DNA of 64,000 bases from contig NC_057924.1 of NCBI RefSeq assembly GCF_018873765.1, forward strand, positions 8,742,001-8,806,000. Direction: 5' to 3'. A program made the translations under genes and the position numbers. Each line of letters opens with the position of its first letter. Positions within the stretch are counted from its first letter, which is position 1. Origin of the DNA: Telopea speciosissima (Eukaryota > Streptophyta > Magnoliopsida > Proteales > Proteaceae). The notes beneath the pieces were generated by a model. The model saw only the letters and a program-made list of their open reading frames with translations. It did not search any database and had not been told where the DNA came from. This document shows, piece by piece, positions 15,175 to 26,128 of the stretch.

Positions 15175-16385
15175 GGGCATGCACTCTACTGGTAAACCAC
15201 CGACCACCTAAGCTAACAGTTGTTCACAATAGAAATCATTTTTCAGATTTAGAGTAAGGGCAAAAATGTCAGATGACTATACATTAAACTTAGGAACGTG
15301 TTTGCAATTTCTTTCTTCTTTGAACGTTTTGGTTGGCTAAGAACTAGAATCATTCTCAAGGTGATTAATGAAATGTCAGATTATTCTAAAACCAGGAATG
15401 TATTTTTAAGCTCTTGTAGCATTAGGATTCCTTGTAGTTAATATATATAACGCAAAGGATGATTTTTTTTTTTTTTTTTGGGAGAAAGTATTCATTCAAC
15501 ACGCACTGAAGATTCACGATATCATCCTAGGATTCACAAACTCCATATGGTTTTAATATAATTCCCAAAATACCCTCTCAGCTTAACGAAAACTTGATCT
15601 TTTTTTTCTGTTTTATATTTAATCTTTTCCTCTCCCCTTTACCCCAGGTGGGGTGTCCTGTCACTCTTGTGTCCCTATTTGTCCTGTGTCAATTCTCATT
15701 TCTTAATTAAACCGCAAACGTAATAAAGCGAAGAAAAAAAATTTGCTTCTACATTTGTAGCATGAATGTAATAATTCACTTCCTCCAGTGGATTTATAAA
15801 TATCCTTCTAAATTTTAATATTTTCAAAAATATCTTCTAGATCCCATTTCCTTGGGTAAGAGGGACATTCACCGATTTTTATCCGTTGCTATAACTGCAG
15901 CGCTACTATACTCATTGTGCGACACTGCAGATGCCATGTGTGTCATGTGGGGCCTGCTATGCACACATGACAACTACAACGTCTCACGATGAGTATAGCA
16001 GCGTTGCAGTTACAACAACGGATTAAAGTCCATGCTACAAGAGTAAAGCAGTCAAAGCCTCAAGCGGGCGGGGCAAAACCATAAAGCTTGAGAGACAGAT
16101 TGAATGATATGGTTGGGATATATTTATTTCAAGTACGTATATTTATCCATGATTTTGATTAAATAAAAACAATCACGTTTTTGCATTAAAGTGCTTTAAT
16201 TGTTTTCTCCCAACTTTTCTTTTCAGTTTTTACTATTACTTGTTATGTCATCTGGCAGTAACGGAACAATCTTGTGTTTAATTCTGTGCTCCCCAACGCT
16301 GGGAAAACCCTTCTTAGGATTAACCAGTAGTTGGTTGATCTGAATATTCCCCCCCCCCCCCCTTAATCACTAATATATCCTCCAT
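15175..16385. other. Intergenic stretch
   Basis: AT-rich with a long T run near 15463. An inverted pair sits at 15890-16020: ACTGCAGCGCTACTATACTCATTG and its partner TGAGTATAGCAGCGTTGCAGT, possibly a small foldback repeat. No gene was seen. Confidence 0.4.
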
Positions 16386-16930
16386 CACCTCTTTGGATTT
16401 GGTGCCCTCTATTAATCCTTTTTCTATGTCGAATTTGGATTTACCTAGTTTAGATTTTCCTATTTTGTTATGTGCAGGATTTTACGTCAAGGATGTAGAT
16501 AAGGATGGATGGGTTTTTGGTTTTTTGGTTGATGGAAAACTTCTATTTCTTGCTATTGATCGTTGTAAAAACAGTCATTTTTTGGAGCCTGAGCTCACTG
16601 GTATCCTTTCAGCCCTTGAGTCTGCCGCTAATAGAGGTGTGAAGCTGAAAGAAGTTTGGTGTTCCAACTGGTTGTTACTAGGACTTCTTCCATCTCCATG
16701 CCTTTCACCGTGACCGCTCGAGGTGTTGGATTACTGTCTAAAGATATCTGATAAGTCTGAAAATCTTAAGTTTAGGATTAATCCTGATGTTAACTTTAGC
16801 AACTGGTTTTCTAATTTTCTTCTTACGGCTAACCACTTGCCGTGCTGTTTAGAATCAACTTGCTGTACGAACTCCTGTATCTAATTTCTCTCTTAATATA
16901 TTTTCTTTTTCATAAAAAAATAAATAAAAA
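16386..16930 (+). mobile_element. LINE 3' fragment (RNase H-like end)
   Basis: An open stretch reads DKDGWVFGFLVDGKLLFLAI followed by EPELTGILSALESAANRGVK, which has the shape of the plant LINE RNase H-like (RVT_3) domain: a strand, then a helix with an acidic residue. The sequence runs on to an A-rich tail near 16914-16934. It is 5'-truncated, as most LINE copies are. The domain match is by eye and moderate. Confidence 0.5.
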
Positions 16931-16934
16931 AAAA

Positions 16935-18300
16935 CTTTTCTTTTTCACATCCTTCAATTCCAAATCTAGTCTAGTCCCCCACTTACGTAGTCTGTCCGTA
17001 CATGAATCCATTAATTCCACTCTCGCATTATTTCCCCCTTAACACATCCATTAATGAAACATTAATTCTATTCATTAAAAAAAAATTTAATTCCCACTTT
17101 GGCATTACTCTCTCTCTTACCATAGCCATGAACAAACTCGTGAGATTTTTGGGCTGCCCAAGCGGGCATTTCTTTTTGTTTTTTTTGTCAGTGTTGTTGC
17201 TAAAATCCAAAGACCAAAGATCAAAGAACAAAGACCAAATGAGGTCGGAGGGAACTCTGAAGAGGATTTTCTAATGCTTTAGTCAGTACTCTGAGCTACA
17301 GTAATATGAGTTAGAAAATAAGTGAACAATTAAGGTTAATAATTGAGAGTAGTTGATAATTAATGAATAATTAAATGATCTATCTCGTACTGGGCCCTCC
17401 TGTATATGGGAAAGGCCATGACAATAGAGGAGGGTCCATCCCTCTATGGCGGTGAGAAAGTTGAGGTAATATCATGAAGACAGCTATGCTCCACCTATTT
17501 TGACTTGATCATGCGTCGACCACTCATAAGCAGGTCGAGTTTATGCATATAAGTAAGGATGCAAAAGCCATGGGTATTTTGGTAACTTCACTTCCACCTC
17601 ATAGGTCCATCACTACTCCACACTTTATTTGATTGAAGGAAAATAGTCTCACACCCTCTCATTGGTGTGTTTTATCCATTCGAAGATTATGGAAAACCTC
17701 TACCCATTCTTTTAAGGGAAAATGATTTTTGTGGAGAGCATGGTACCCGCATCGAGACATATGGGGAGCAAAATGACTACCTCACCCCCATAAAATATGA
17801 AATGATGCTCCTCTTGATGCTTCCACGCTCTCCCAGCCCACATGAAACACTTTGCCTTCTTTTAATATGTGAAGAGCTGATCTGGTCAACTCAAAAAGTT
17901 GAAACAATAGAAGACCCTTTGGATTGCCCATATATGATATGGCCAAATATTCTGTGTGTGTGCCGGGACATTGAATAAACAATTTTCCATGCACTAATAA
18001 GTTTTCATCATTTATCAAGAACAAAAAAAATCATTTGCAATTCCTTCATCTTGTGGTACCTTGCGGTTTGGGTCTGAGAGCTTGACACATGTAAAATGCT
18101 TCATCAAACGGTGTGAGCTCAATTGACCCTATTTTTGTTTCTTTCTTTCAATCGATCGGGTCTAATCAGCCTTCCCCACTTTAGAACACTGTACTGTGAT
18201 CAATCTGTTTAAATAATAGGGCCTCATATGCTAGGCATGGTTCCATTTATAAATGAGCGATCAGATATCAGTCCTTAATCAGATTTCCAATAATCGAGCT
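16935..18300. other. Intergenic stretch
   Basis: No gene was recognised. Open frames at 17002 and 17667 lack domain features. Sequence around 17640-17960 may be an old repeat but no ends could be fixed. Confidence 0.4.
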
Positions 18301-18582
18301 AAATGGGTCTTAAACTGATTAATGACACATTTATATATAAATGGGCATTAAACATGTCGAGCTGAGCAAAATGGACTATAAACGAGTTTTAAACATGTCG
18401 GGTTGGATTGGACTATTAGTCGATCGATCTCGGCCGTACAACCGTCAAGTTAGACCCTTGCACTGGAAACAACCGACTGTTATTCGGGCCGGCTCAAGTC
18501 CAATATGTTTAGTAAATGCACCTAGCCGGTATCGGGTATTCCCGGTCGAGTCGGTCGGACAGGCCTGATATTGACACCCCTA
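18300..18582. mobile_element. Possible hAT-like repeat, left end uncertain
   Basis: The run ends CCTGATATTGACACCCCTA, like the other hAT MITE ends in this window. The body is full of ATGGGCATTAAACATGTCG and GGTCGGACAGG-type degenerate units. I could not find the matching left end or a target duplication. Confidence 0.4.
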
Positions 18583-19241
18583 CCAAGACCTTAATGGGTG
18601 CAAAACCTCTCCATGGAATAATGTGTCACGTGTAATAACGTATGGAAGACGACACATAAGATTAATGATGAGAGAAGATAATAATAAGAATCCTATGCCA
18701 ATGCCAACTGGCTCCTGAATCCTGACATCAGCAAAGTTAAAAATCGTACTGTCCTTTCCTCTTCCACACACCACACTCTCACCCCTCAAGTGAGACTGTG
18801 AGAGGGCAAAAAGAGCTGCCCTTCCCATCACCTACCCTTCCAAAGTTTGCCCTGTCCTTCATTTTCACGCCTACTGTCCTTACTCTTCCTTATTATTGCC
18901 CATCTGCCAACTGGACTGTCCTTATTACAGCTGTATTATTCTACTTCCCCCGTTTCTATTGGTTTGGTATCTGAATTCTGACATTCATCTTTTCAAAACA
19001 ACGACAGGTCGTACAGATTACAGAGGTTTGGCCCCCACAATGCCAGCCGTGGCCAGCTAAGTGGACGTGGCAACGGCTAGTTCCAGATATTTTTGGTATT
19101 TCGTTTGAACGCTCCCCTCCTGCTCTGTAATCCTACGTGGCCTACGTGTTATCTTGATTTACACACAATTGTTGATGATGTGGCAAATTACGTGAGTGAG
19201 TGAGAGTGGATTCAAGATTGGCTTGTCAGGGAAGCCAGGGG

Positions 19242-19250
19242 CTATAAAAT
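19242..19250 (+). promoter_or_regulatory. TATA box of the XTH gene
   Basis: CTATAAAAT sits about 95 bases upstream of the XTH start codon, predicting a 5' leader of about 65-70 bases. The upstream 250 bases contain several ACGTGG-type elements (TACGTGGCC, GACGTGGCAA), which resemble ABRE/G-box cores. Confidence 0.55.
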
Positions 19251-19343
19251 GCGGCTCCGTCTTCCACACACTGTAGAGTCTAGCAGAAGAAGGTTCAGAA
19301 ATCAGGGCTTCCGATTGGAGAAGATAATCTCTTTAACTCTCCA

Positions 19344-20655
19344 ATGGCGGTTTCTCCTGCTTCTTCGTCGGTCAAGTTCTTGTTGTTTAGCGTGTCTATT
19401 GTTGTTTTGGTTGGGTTAGTGAGCACATCGACGTTCGATGAGCTCTTCCAGCCGAGCTGGGCACTGGACCATTTCATTTACGAAGGAGAGCAGCTTAAGC
19501 TTAAACTTGATAATTATTCTGGTTGGTTCCGTGTTCTTTTCATCGTCATTTAATTTTCTTCTTCTTCGATTTCTAGTCTTTGCTTTTGATCATGCAAATC
19601 TGCTTCCCGCATTGTTGCTATTTCCTATCTGAAGGCCTTGTTCTACTAATTTTCCGCTGTCTCTGTTATGTTTTGCTCAGATTCTCTGTTTCGGGTTTTT
19701 TTTTTCTTTTCCATATTGAGTCTTTCTACTCAGTTCCTCGTCTGGTTATTTGGTTTGGTCTGTGTTTGAACTGTTTTCATCTGAATTCTTCTTTGTATAA
19801 TTCTTCTGCATTGATTGACGAGGCTGTGATTGTGGAAATAGGTGCTGGATTTGCATCAAAGAGCAAATATATGTTTGGGAGGACAACAATTCAGATCAAA
19901 CTCGTTGATGGAGACTCTGCAGGAACAGTAACAGCATTTTATGTAAGTACTATAGAACTCTTAGTGAAATGCATATTATGCGTTTGATGTTTTGAGAAAT
20001 TTCTGTGTCTTAGAGCTTAAAGTCCTACTGTTTCCATTGCGTGCATTCACAGATGTCATCGGATGGTCCAAGTCACAACGAGTTCGACTTCGAATTTCTG
20101 GGCAACACGACCGGCGAGCCTTACCTGGTACAGACGAACATGTACGTGAACGGGGTGGGAAACAGGGAGCAGCGCTTGAACCTCTGGTTCGATCCCTCCA
20201 AAGACTTCCATTCCTACTCCATCCTCTGGAACCAGCGTCAAGTGGTTTTTCTAGTGGACGAAACGCCTATACGGGTGTTCACAAACAAGGAGAGCCAAGG
20301 GGTTGCATTCCCAAAGAATCAAACCATGGGTGTGTACAGCTCAATATGGAACGCCGATGACTGGGCAACACAGGGAGGAAGGGTGAAGACGAACTGGACA
20401 CATGCTCCCTTCGTTGCTACTTACAAGGGTTTCCAGATCAACGCCTGCGAGTGTCCCGTCTCTGTGGCTGCCGACCAGAATGTGAGAAATTGCAGCGCAA
20501 ACGATAAGGGTTACTGGTGGGACAACCCAGTGATGTCGGAGCTGAGTTTGCATCAGAGCCATCAACTGATGTGGGTTCGAGCCAATTATCTTATCTACGA
20601 TTATTGCACGGACTCGTCGAGGTTCCCTGCCCCACCTCCGGAGTGTGACCACTGA
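19344..20655 (+). CDS. XTH8-like: Xyloglucan endotransglucosylase/hydrolase, XTH8-like, 3 exons
   Basis: XTH enzymes cut xyloglucan in the cell wall and rejoin it to another chain (GH16). Exons 19344-19521, 19842-19942 and 20053-20655 have GT/AG introns and give 293 aa. A signal peptide covers roughly residues 1-30, followed by FDELFQPSWA. The catalytic motif is HNEFDFEFLGN, with nucleophile Glu103 and acid/base Glu107, followed at once by the sequon NTT that XTHs glycosylate. Further landmarks are NLWFDPSKDFHSYSILW and MGVYSSIWNADDWATQGG. The C-terminal XET_C region has Cys in ACECP, NCSAND and YDYCTD. The HNEF form of the motif and the wording around it are those of the XTH8 group rather than the more usual DEIDFEF. 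It looks intact and ordinary in length. Confidence 0.95.
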
Positions 20656-21186
20656 CCACGGGACCATAGAAGGAGCAGGTTTTGGGGTCTCAGTTAAGGG
20701 GAGGGGAAACTTCACATCACTCTGTAAAAAAGAAGTAGAAGAAGAAGAAAGATAAACATGAGCTCCATGTTCCTTTTTCATAATGAGTAGAAAAAGATTA
20801 GATTTTTATTTGCTCTTGTAGAGATGTTGGAAGTTATAGTCCTTAGTTGGTGCTTTTATAATCTTCAGAGAAATTGAACCCCACGGAAGAGTAATCTCCA
20901 TTGAATATCTGTGAGGTTTTGGATTTAACCCACCAACATTTCATTCATTCATGGCTGAAAATTCTGAAAAAGCTTCTTCTCTTTCAATAACTCCTGGATA
21001 CGACGGGCTTCTTCTAATTAAGTTCTGGGTTTCTGATAAGGTCTTGATAGATCAAATTCGTTTTTCCTTGCACAGCCTCTGGAACATCCACTTCGGCTGC
21101 AACCTCACACATCACCCACACCTGTTGGTTCCGTTCGGTTAGGAGTTTTGTTGAGTTCTAGTGCCATTAAAGTTAAGGGTCTCGTT

Positions 21187-21236
21187 ACCTTTTGCGATTG
21201 GTGTGTAGTTTGTGAGATATTACTATTAAAAAAAAA
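21187..21236 (+). repeat. Poly-A-tailed short motif, copy 2
   Basis: ACCTTTTGCGATTGGTGTG followed by AGTTTGTGAGAT and an A-run. It matches 47641-47693 and, less fully, 5742-5787. This may be the 3' end of a SINE or LINE family. Confidence 0.45.
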
Positions 21237-21240
21237 TTAA

Positions 21241-22650
21241 GGGTGTCATTGGTCCGGTTCTTTAATGGTTCTAGCTCTAAGAGGTCAGGATTAGAACCAT
21301 ACTAATAAGCTAATCAGTTCACAACATGAGATTCAGGATCATTAACTAATGGGTGAATTGGTTCTGATTCCTAATTCATTCCAAGCAGTCCAAAATTTTT
21401 ATAAAAAAAATCCCTAAGAGATGCTACATATATATTCAACCACAACAACTCAAGCCATTTCTCATGCTCCATATATTCAATAATATTATAATAAGATTAA
21501 TTTCAATCACATGAGATATGTAATTCACCATCAATTTTTTTCTCAAATCAAGAAAATAAGGTCTCACCATCAATTTTTTTCTCAAATCAAGAAAATAAGG
21601 TCAACCGGTCGGGTTCGGTCGGTCTCGATCGGGCCTAGATGGGCCTCACCAATTTTATAGCCTGCACCGTGTCTGACTGTTTAGGCGTTTGGGCTTGCAT
21701 TGGGCGGACATGGTATTGTTTAATTTCGATCGGTCGGTGTTCGGTCTTTAATCGGGGCAGCCTTATTTAAGGTAAACGGATCTTAAACAGGCCTCGGTTG
21801 GGCTAATAGCATATTTAACTTTAAACAAACACTAAACGGGTACTAAACGGTGTGGGCAGAATTTTTCAATTTCAAAGAAAGGATCGCAGTGATAATATCT
21901 AGTTTTACTTTGCTATAACCACGAGTCCGCGAGTGAAAAAGTACCCAGGAAGCAAGTTTTGTATTTCTTACGAGAGTTTATTAATCTGCAATACTGTATT
22001 GCTGTGGACTGGCTTACCAAAAACACCCCTCAAAAAGGGAAAAACCCTTTAAAGCATTAGATAACCCCAAGCCAATCTGATTTATACTCTCTTATACAGA
22101 TCACACAGATGTAAACAAATGCCAAAAAGTAAAAGATCTAGATGACAAAACTATCTTATAAAATAATAGATTCATTATTAGTTTGGTAACTTTCTCTTCT
22201 TTCTTCTTCTTCTTGTTCTTCTCTCCCTTTGCCGTGTGACTGTGTGAGACTCAGAGACTATCTTGACTTTGCGAGACTGAATAGAAAAAAAAAAAAAAAA
22301 GGTGGAATTTGGAAGGTAATTAGGGTTAATGGTTACTCAGTCATTTAGGAGGGTTAGGTCGTTAGGGAGTTGGAGCGTTTGGGCCTTTTGGCCATTTGGA
22401 GTCTTTGGACATAGCCGCACCTTGGGCTTGGGGGGTAGAATAGGTAATATATATCGGGCTTAGGGGGTCAGGCTTAAGCGGGGCAAAAGGGGTCGGGCTC
22501 GGTCGGGGTTTTAATTGGGCGGGTTGATCGGGCACCCGACGGTGCCACCTCTAGCACCGGAAACGACCGTTTATAAACAGTTCGGTTCGGTTCGGTCTTT
22601 AAACGGTCGGGTACGGTTGGGTCAGCCGGTGCGGGCCTGGCATTGACACC
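21241..22650. mobile_element. Possible hAT-like element or composite of two
   Basis: GGGTGTCATTGGTCCGG at the left and GGGCCTGGCATTGACACCCC at the right are imperfect inverted ends. The interior has GGTCGGGTTCGGTCGG-type degenerate repeats at both sides, and a 39-bp tandem duplication at 21525-21603. No target duplication was identified, so this may be two elements side by side. Confidence 0.4.
21525..21603 (+). repeat. Tandem duplication, 39 bp x 2
   Basis: Two adjacent near-identical copies of a unit starting TCACCATCAATTTTTTTCTC and ending AATAAGG. It is non-coding. Confidence 0.85.
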
Positions 22651-22860
22651 CCACCCTCCTAAACTAAGATTATTTTAAGACATGTTCTACTACGTTAGCA
22701 TTCCCAAATGGACCTTGAAATTAAAAGTTGAATTTTGATTATTTAGTAAAATAGTATACGGGACAAGAGGTACCAGTCAAAATTAAAAAACTAAAAAAAT
22801 AAAGGGTTTGACCTTAGTTATCATAACCTTAGGTCTTAAGAATTATATAATATAGGGTTA

Positions 22861-23038
22861 GGATGTGAATTTGTACCGGTTCCGGTTCTAACTGTTCCTA
22901 ATTGGTCTATCGGTTCTAGCTGTTGGGAGACCAATAACATAATCGACAGATCCAGAATCGGACCAATAACTTAATTAGTAGATTCAGAATCAAACCAAAA
23001 AGCTATTGGGTGGGACAGTTCCGGTCCAAGATTGACAC
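22861..23038. mobile_element. Small hAT-like MITE
   Basis: The left end AGGATGTGAATTTGTACCGG and right end CCGGTCCAAGATTGACACCT are imperfect inverted repeats of the same style as the other hAT MITEs here. The interior is made of CGGTTCTAGCTG / CCAGAATCGGACC-type units. No clean target duplication was seen. Confidence 0.5.
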
Positions 23039-23094
23039 CTTAATTAAAATTTTCTAATTTAAGATGGTCTGATTTAGTTCTTCATTTTTAAGGC

Positions 23095-23760
23095 ATTCAT
23101 TTACTATTTGGAGAGCTATGATCAATTCTCTTCTCACTCAAGAGTGTTTTCTTCAAAGAAACATGTCTATTTCTAATTGTTGTTTTTGTTGGAACGCCAT
23201 TGAACGTGTGAACTATTTATTCTCTTCATGTCTCTTTTCCAATTCTATTTGGGGAGATATCTTTTGAAAATTATTGTATTCTCCTAGGTTTATCCTTTCT
23301 TTTGTTAGAGAATGGAGGTGGATCTTGAAAAACTTTAATAGAAAACCTCTTTGTGACACTCTTGGTAAGTTGGTTTTCAATGCAATGTCCCATATATCGT
23401 GTTCTATTGAGCATATATGGGACAATATCGCTTTTGATATTAGAACTAAAATTCTTCACAAATGTGTTTTTTAAAATGATACTAACATAAATAGACATCT
23501 TGCTTACTCTTGGAAGCTTCCTCTTATTTATCCCCCTAATTTTATTGTATTATTAGTTCTTATTTGTTATTTGTTTTTTACCTCTCCCAAGTTTTGATAT
23601 ATCCCTTTCTCTGTTGGCTTTTTTGTCCTCCCTTTTTTATATTTGGATTGTTTGTTTTCTTTGTTTGGAATCTCTCCCTTGGTTTAGCCTTCATGGTTTT
23701 AGTGTTGTATTATTTTTTTCTTTTCTTTAATATATTTTTCATTCACCTAAAGAAAATTAA
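23095..23760 (+). mobile_element. LINE 3' fragment (zf-RVT region)
   Basis: Translation gives SLLTQECFLQRNMSISNCC, then FCWNAIERVNYLFSSCLFSN and SIWGDIF, the Cys/His zinc-knuckle region (CxxC...E...H/LF.C.F...W) downstream of reverse transcriptase in plant L1-like LINEs. A further open stretch reads FVREWRWILKNFNRKPLC. The 3' end is T-rich then A-rich near 23750. It is 5'-truncated with at least one in-frame stop. Confidence 0.6.
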
Positions 23761-23764
23761 ATCA

Positions 23765-24675
23765 AATAATGTAACTTTTGAAATAATTGCCAATCATGAT
23801 TCAGTCGCAACAACAACATAGTCATTACCAAACATAACAGTATAAATTATTTAAATTTTTTTACTATATTTCACATTTTGAATCCAAGGGATTTAGATGC
23901 AAAATAAAGTGAAATTTAAAAACCAAATACGGAATGATTTGATTAGATTAGCATATCTATAAATGACAATGTTTATAATTTTCTTCTAATTAGTTTAATT
24001 TACTTTCCTCATAAAAATTATTGAATAATTTTGAAATTAGCGGTCATCATGTGGGGTAATGCAAACAAAACTTTCTTTACTAGGTATGAAAATTTCACTT
24101 CTTTTCTCTCTCTTCAATTTCCCTTACAACCAGAAGGAGCAATTAGTCTTAAAATAGAAAGAGACTATAAGTAGAATTTTCTTTTCTTAATTTTTGATTT
24201 AACTGACATGGGAAACAATCAATTCTAGGACTTATTTTTCCATACACTTCTACCCAAAAAAAAAAAAAAAATTTCTTTCCACACTATTTTCTTGGTCAGG
24301 TCCAAATTTTTTGTTTCTGTACAGTCAATGGGCCTTGGGTTGGAAATCATGTAGCTTGTGGGCCATATGCACTCCAATGCAGTATATGCAACTTGCGAGA
24401 ATGGCTCCTACCGAATGCAATCAAAATGTTGGGGCTGAGGTGGTAAATATTGTCACATAACCTGAGGACCATCTAAATCTGCTTGTGGTCGCTTACACAA
24501 TATATAGCACGAAACCTAAAGGAGTCAACAGATCTTCGGCTAATTACAATCACTACCTTATTCTTGTTCTATATTTACTCAAACTTCTTAACTAAGACAT
24601 TACCCAAAAAAAAAAAAAAAAAAAAAACTTCTTAACTAAGAGAGAGAGTATGGGAGAAAGAGAGAGGAGATGACA
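23765..24675. other. AT-rich intergenic stretch
   Basis: No coding or repeat structure was recognised beyond long A runs near 24257 and 24605. Confidence 0.45.
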
Positions 24676-24679
24676 ATTG

Positions 24680-25270
24680 CTTACTCAGTTCTTGGCAGCA
24701 ACACGCCAACACGGTGAACTCTTTACAGCATTGTTCTCAGCCCTCCCATCCACCAAGCATTACTGGATGGATTGCTCCGGAACCAGGTACAATTAAGGTC
24801 AACTGCGATGCAAGTCTGATTCCAAATACATCAACTGGCGGTTTGGGATTTGATCTATCGCAATTTTAAAGGCACTTTTCTCCTTGCTGTCAATTCCTGA
24901 GAAGTTCTCTATTGTGGCAACAAGTGAGGCATGCTCTTTTACATGCACTATCTGAAGATTTTGAGGTGGTGTCTCTTGAGTTAGATTGCAAGGATGTAGT
25001 TTCTTACCTGTAGAACGGAGTTGCTATTTCCCCAGAGATCTATTTTGGAAGATATCAAGCATCTGTCAAACTATTTTGCTAGTTGTATTTTAACTTATGT
25101 TCTAAGGGAGATTAATAACTTGGTTGACTCCCTGACAAGGAGGGGCCTATGGCCCCTATCGGTGATGTGTACAATATTGTGATCTATTTCCAATCATGGT
25201 TCTGAGATCTTTGTTCATCTCAGCCATGAGTGTCTCATGTTATCCTTAATAAAATTTCTGACCAAAAAAA
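24680..25270 (+). mobile_element. LINE 3' fragment (RNase H-like end)
   Basis: The frame reads WIAPEPGTIKVNCDAS, the classic start of the plant LINE RVT_3 RNase H-like domain, then GGLGF. Further downstream is the usual helix region (…ATSEACSFTCTI…-like, in shifted frames). It ends AATAAAATTTCTGACC plus an A tail at 25261-25269. It is 5'-truncated and has several frame breaks. Confidence 0.65.
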
Positions 25271-25929
25271 ATCTTAAATATGTCCCAAGTTGTAGGGTTA
25301 CATGCCCTTTTATAAAATAAAATTCCTAATCCTATTGTGAAACTGAAATCCTAATTAAACTCTAACCATCTAATCCAAAACAAAAAAACAAAATAAAATT
25401 GGCCTCTTACCTTCCTACGATTCTAATAACATTTGTTTTCACTCGTAATAGAAGTGGAGAAGAAGGGAAAGGACACGGTGGGGCTGACCCTTATTTCAGA
25501 AAAAGAGTGGAGGTCTAGTTTTTCAGGTTTTTTTTCTTCCCTGAAGCAACATAAAATAAATACACTAGTTATTCTCGGCAATGTTGAGAATGCCCTCACG
25601 GTTGGAATTGAGAGCACAACTGAAGTACAACAAATTTTTTTTAATCAGAGGTATTAGGATCACAGTTGAGTGGTTATTTCTTCAAGCTGTAGAAAGAAAG
25701 TCAAAAGTTCTCAATCTAATTTCTCTCAAGTAACTTATAAATTTTGAATCATCAGAGAAAAAAAGAGATGAAAATTTGCTTTAATGGAGGAATCAGAATA
25801 GAATTTTGGAATAGGAGAGGTTGAGTAAATGTAGGCTAGACATAAGAGAGTAATAGTAATTAATCGAAAGATGTAATAAAACCAAGAAGAGTAAAAGACA
25901 ATGAAGACAATTTTATGTCATAATATGGT

Positions 25930-26042
25930 TATGGGATAGAATGAGTTTGTGTACTGTACAGAAAACCTAACAGCCACAATATCATCAAATATCCCAAATG
26001 AGTTTTACTGTACAGAAAACCTAGTAGCCATATCATCAAATA
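25930..26042 (+). repeat. Imperfect tandem duplication, about 55 bp x 2
   Basis: ACTGTACAGAAAACCTAACAG and a following ATATCATCAAATATCCCAA block are repeated in order. The copies flank the 3' end of the minus-strand tail-anchored gene and probably fall in its 3' UTR or just beyond it. Confidence 0.7.
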
Positions 26043-26128
26043 TCCCAACAGCCAGAGCATATATAGCAAGCAAGTCTGTAAAAATCATTACATTTGTAAT
26101 GTCGGCTAATTGATAAGTAAATCACTCT

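Noticed and set aside
17002-17274. 90-aa open frame
   Set aside because: It is low-complexity, with no domain and no promoter or splice context.
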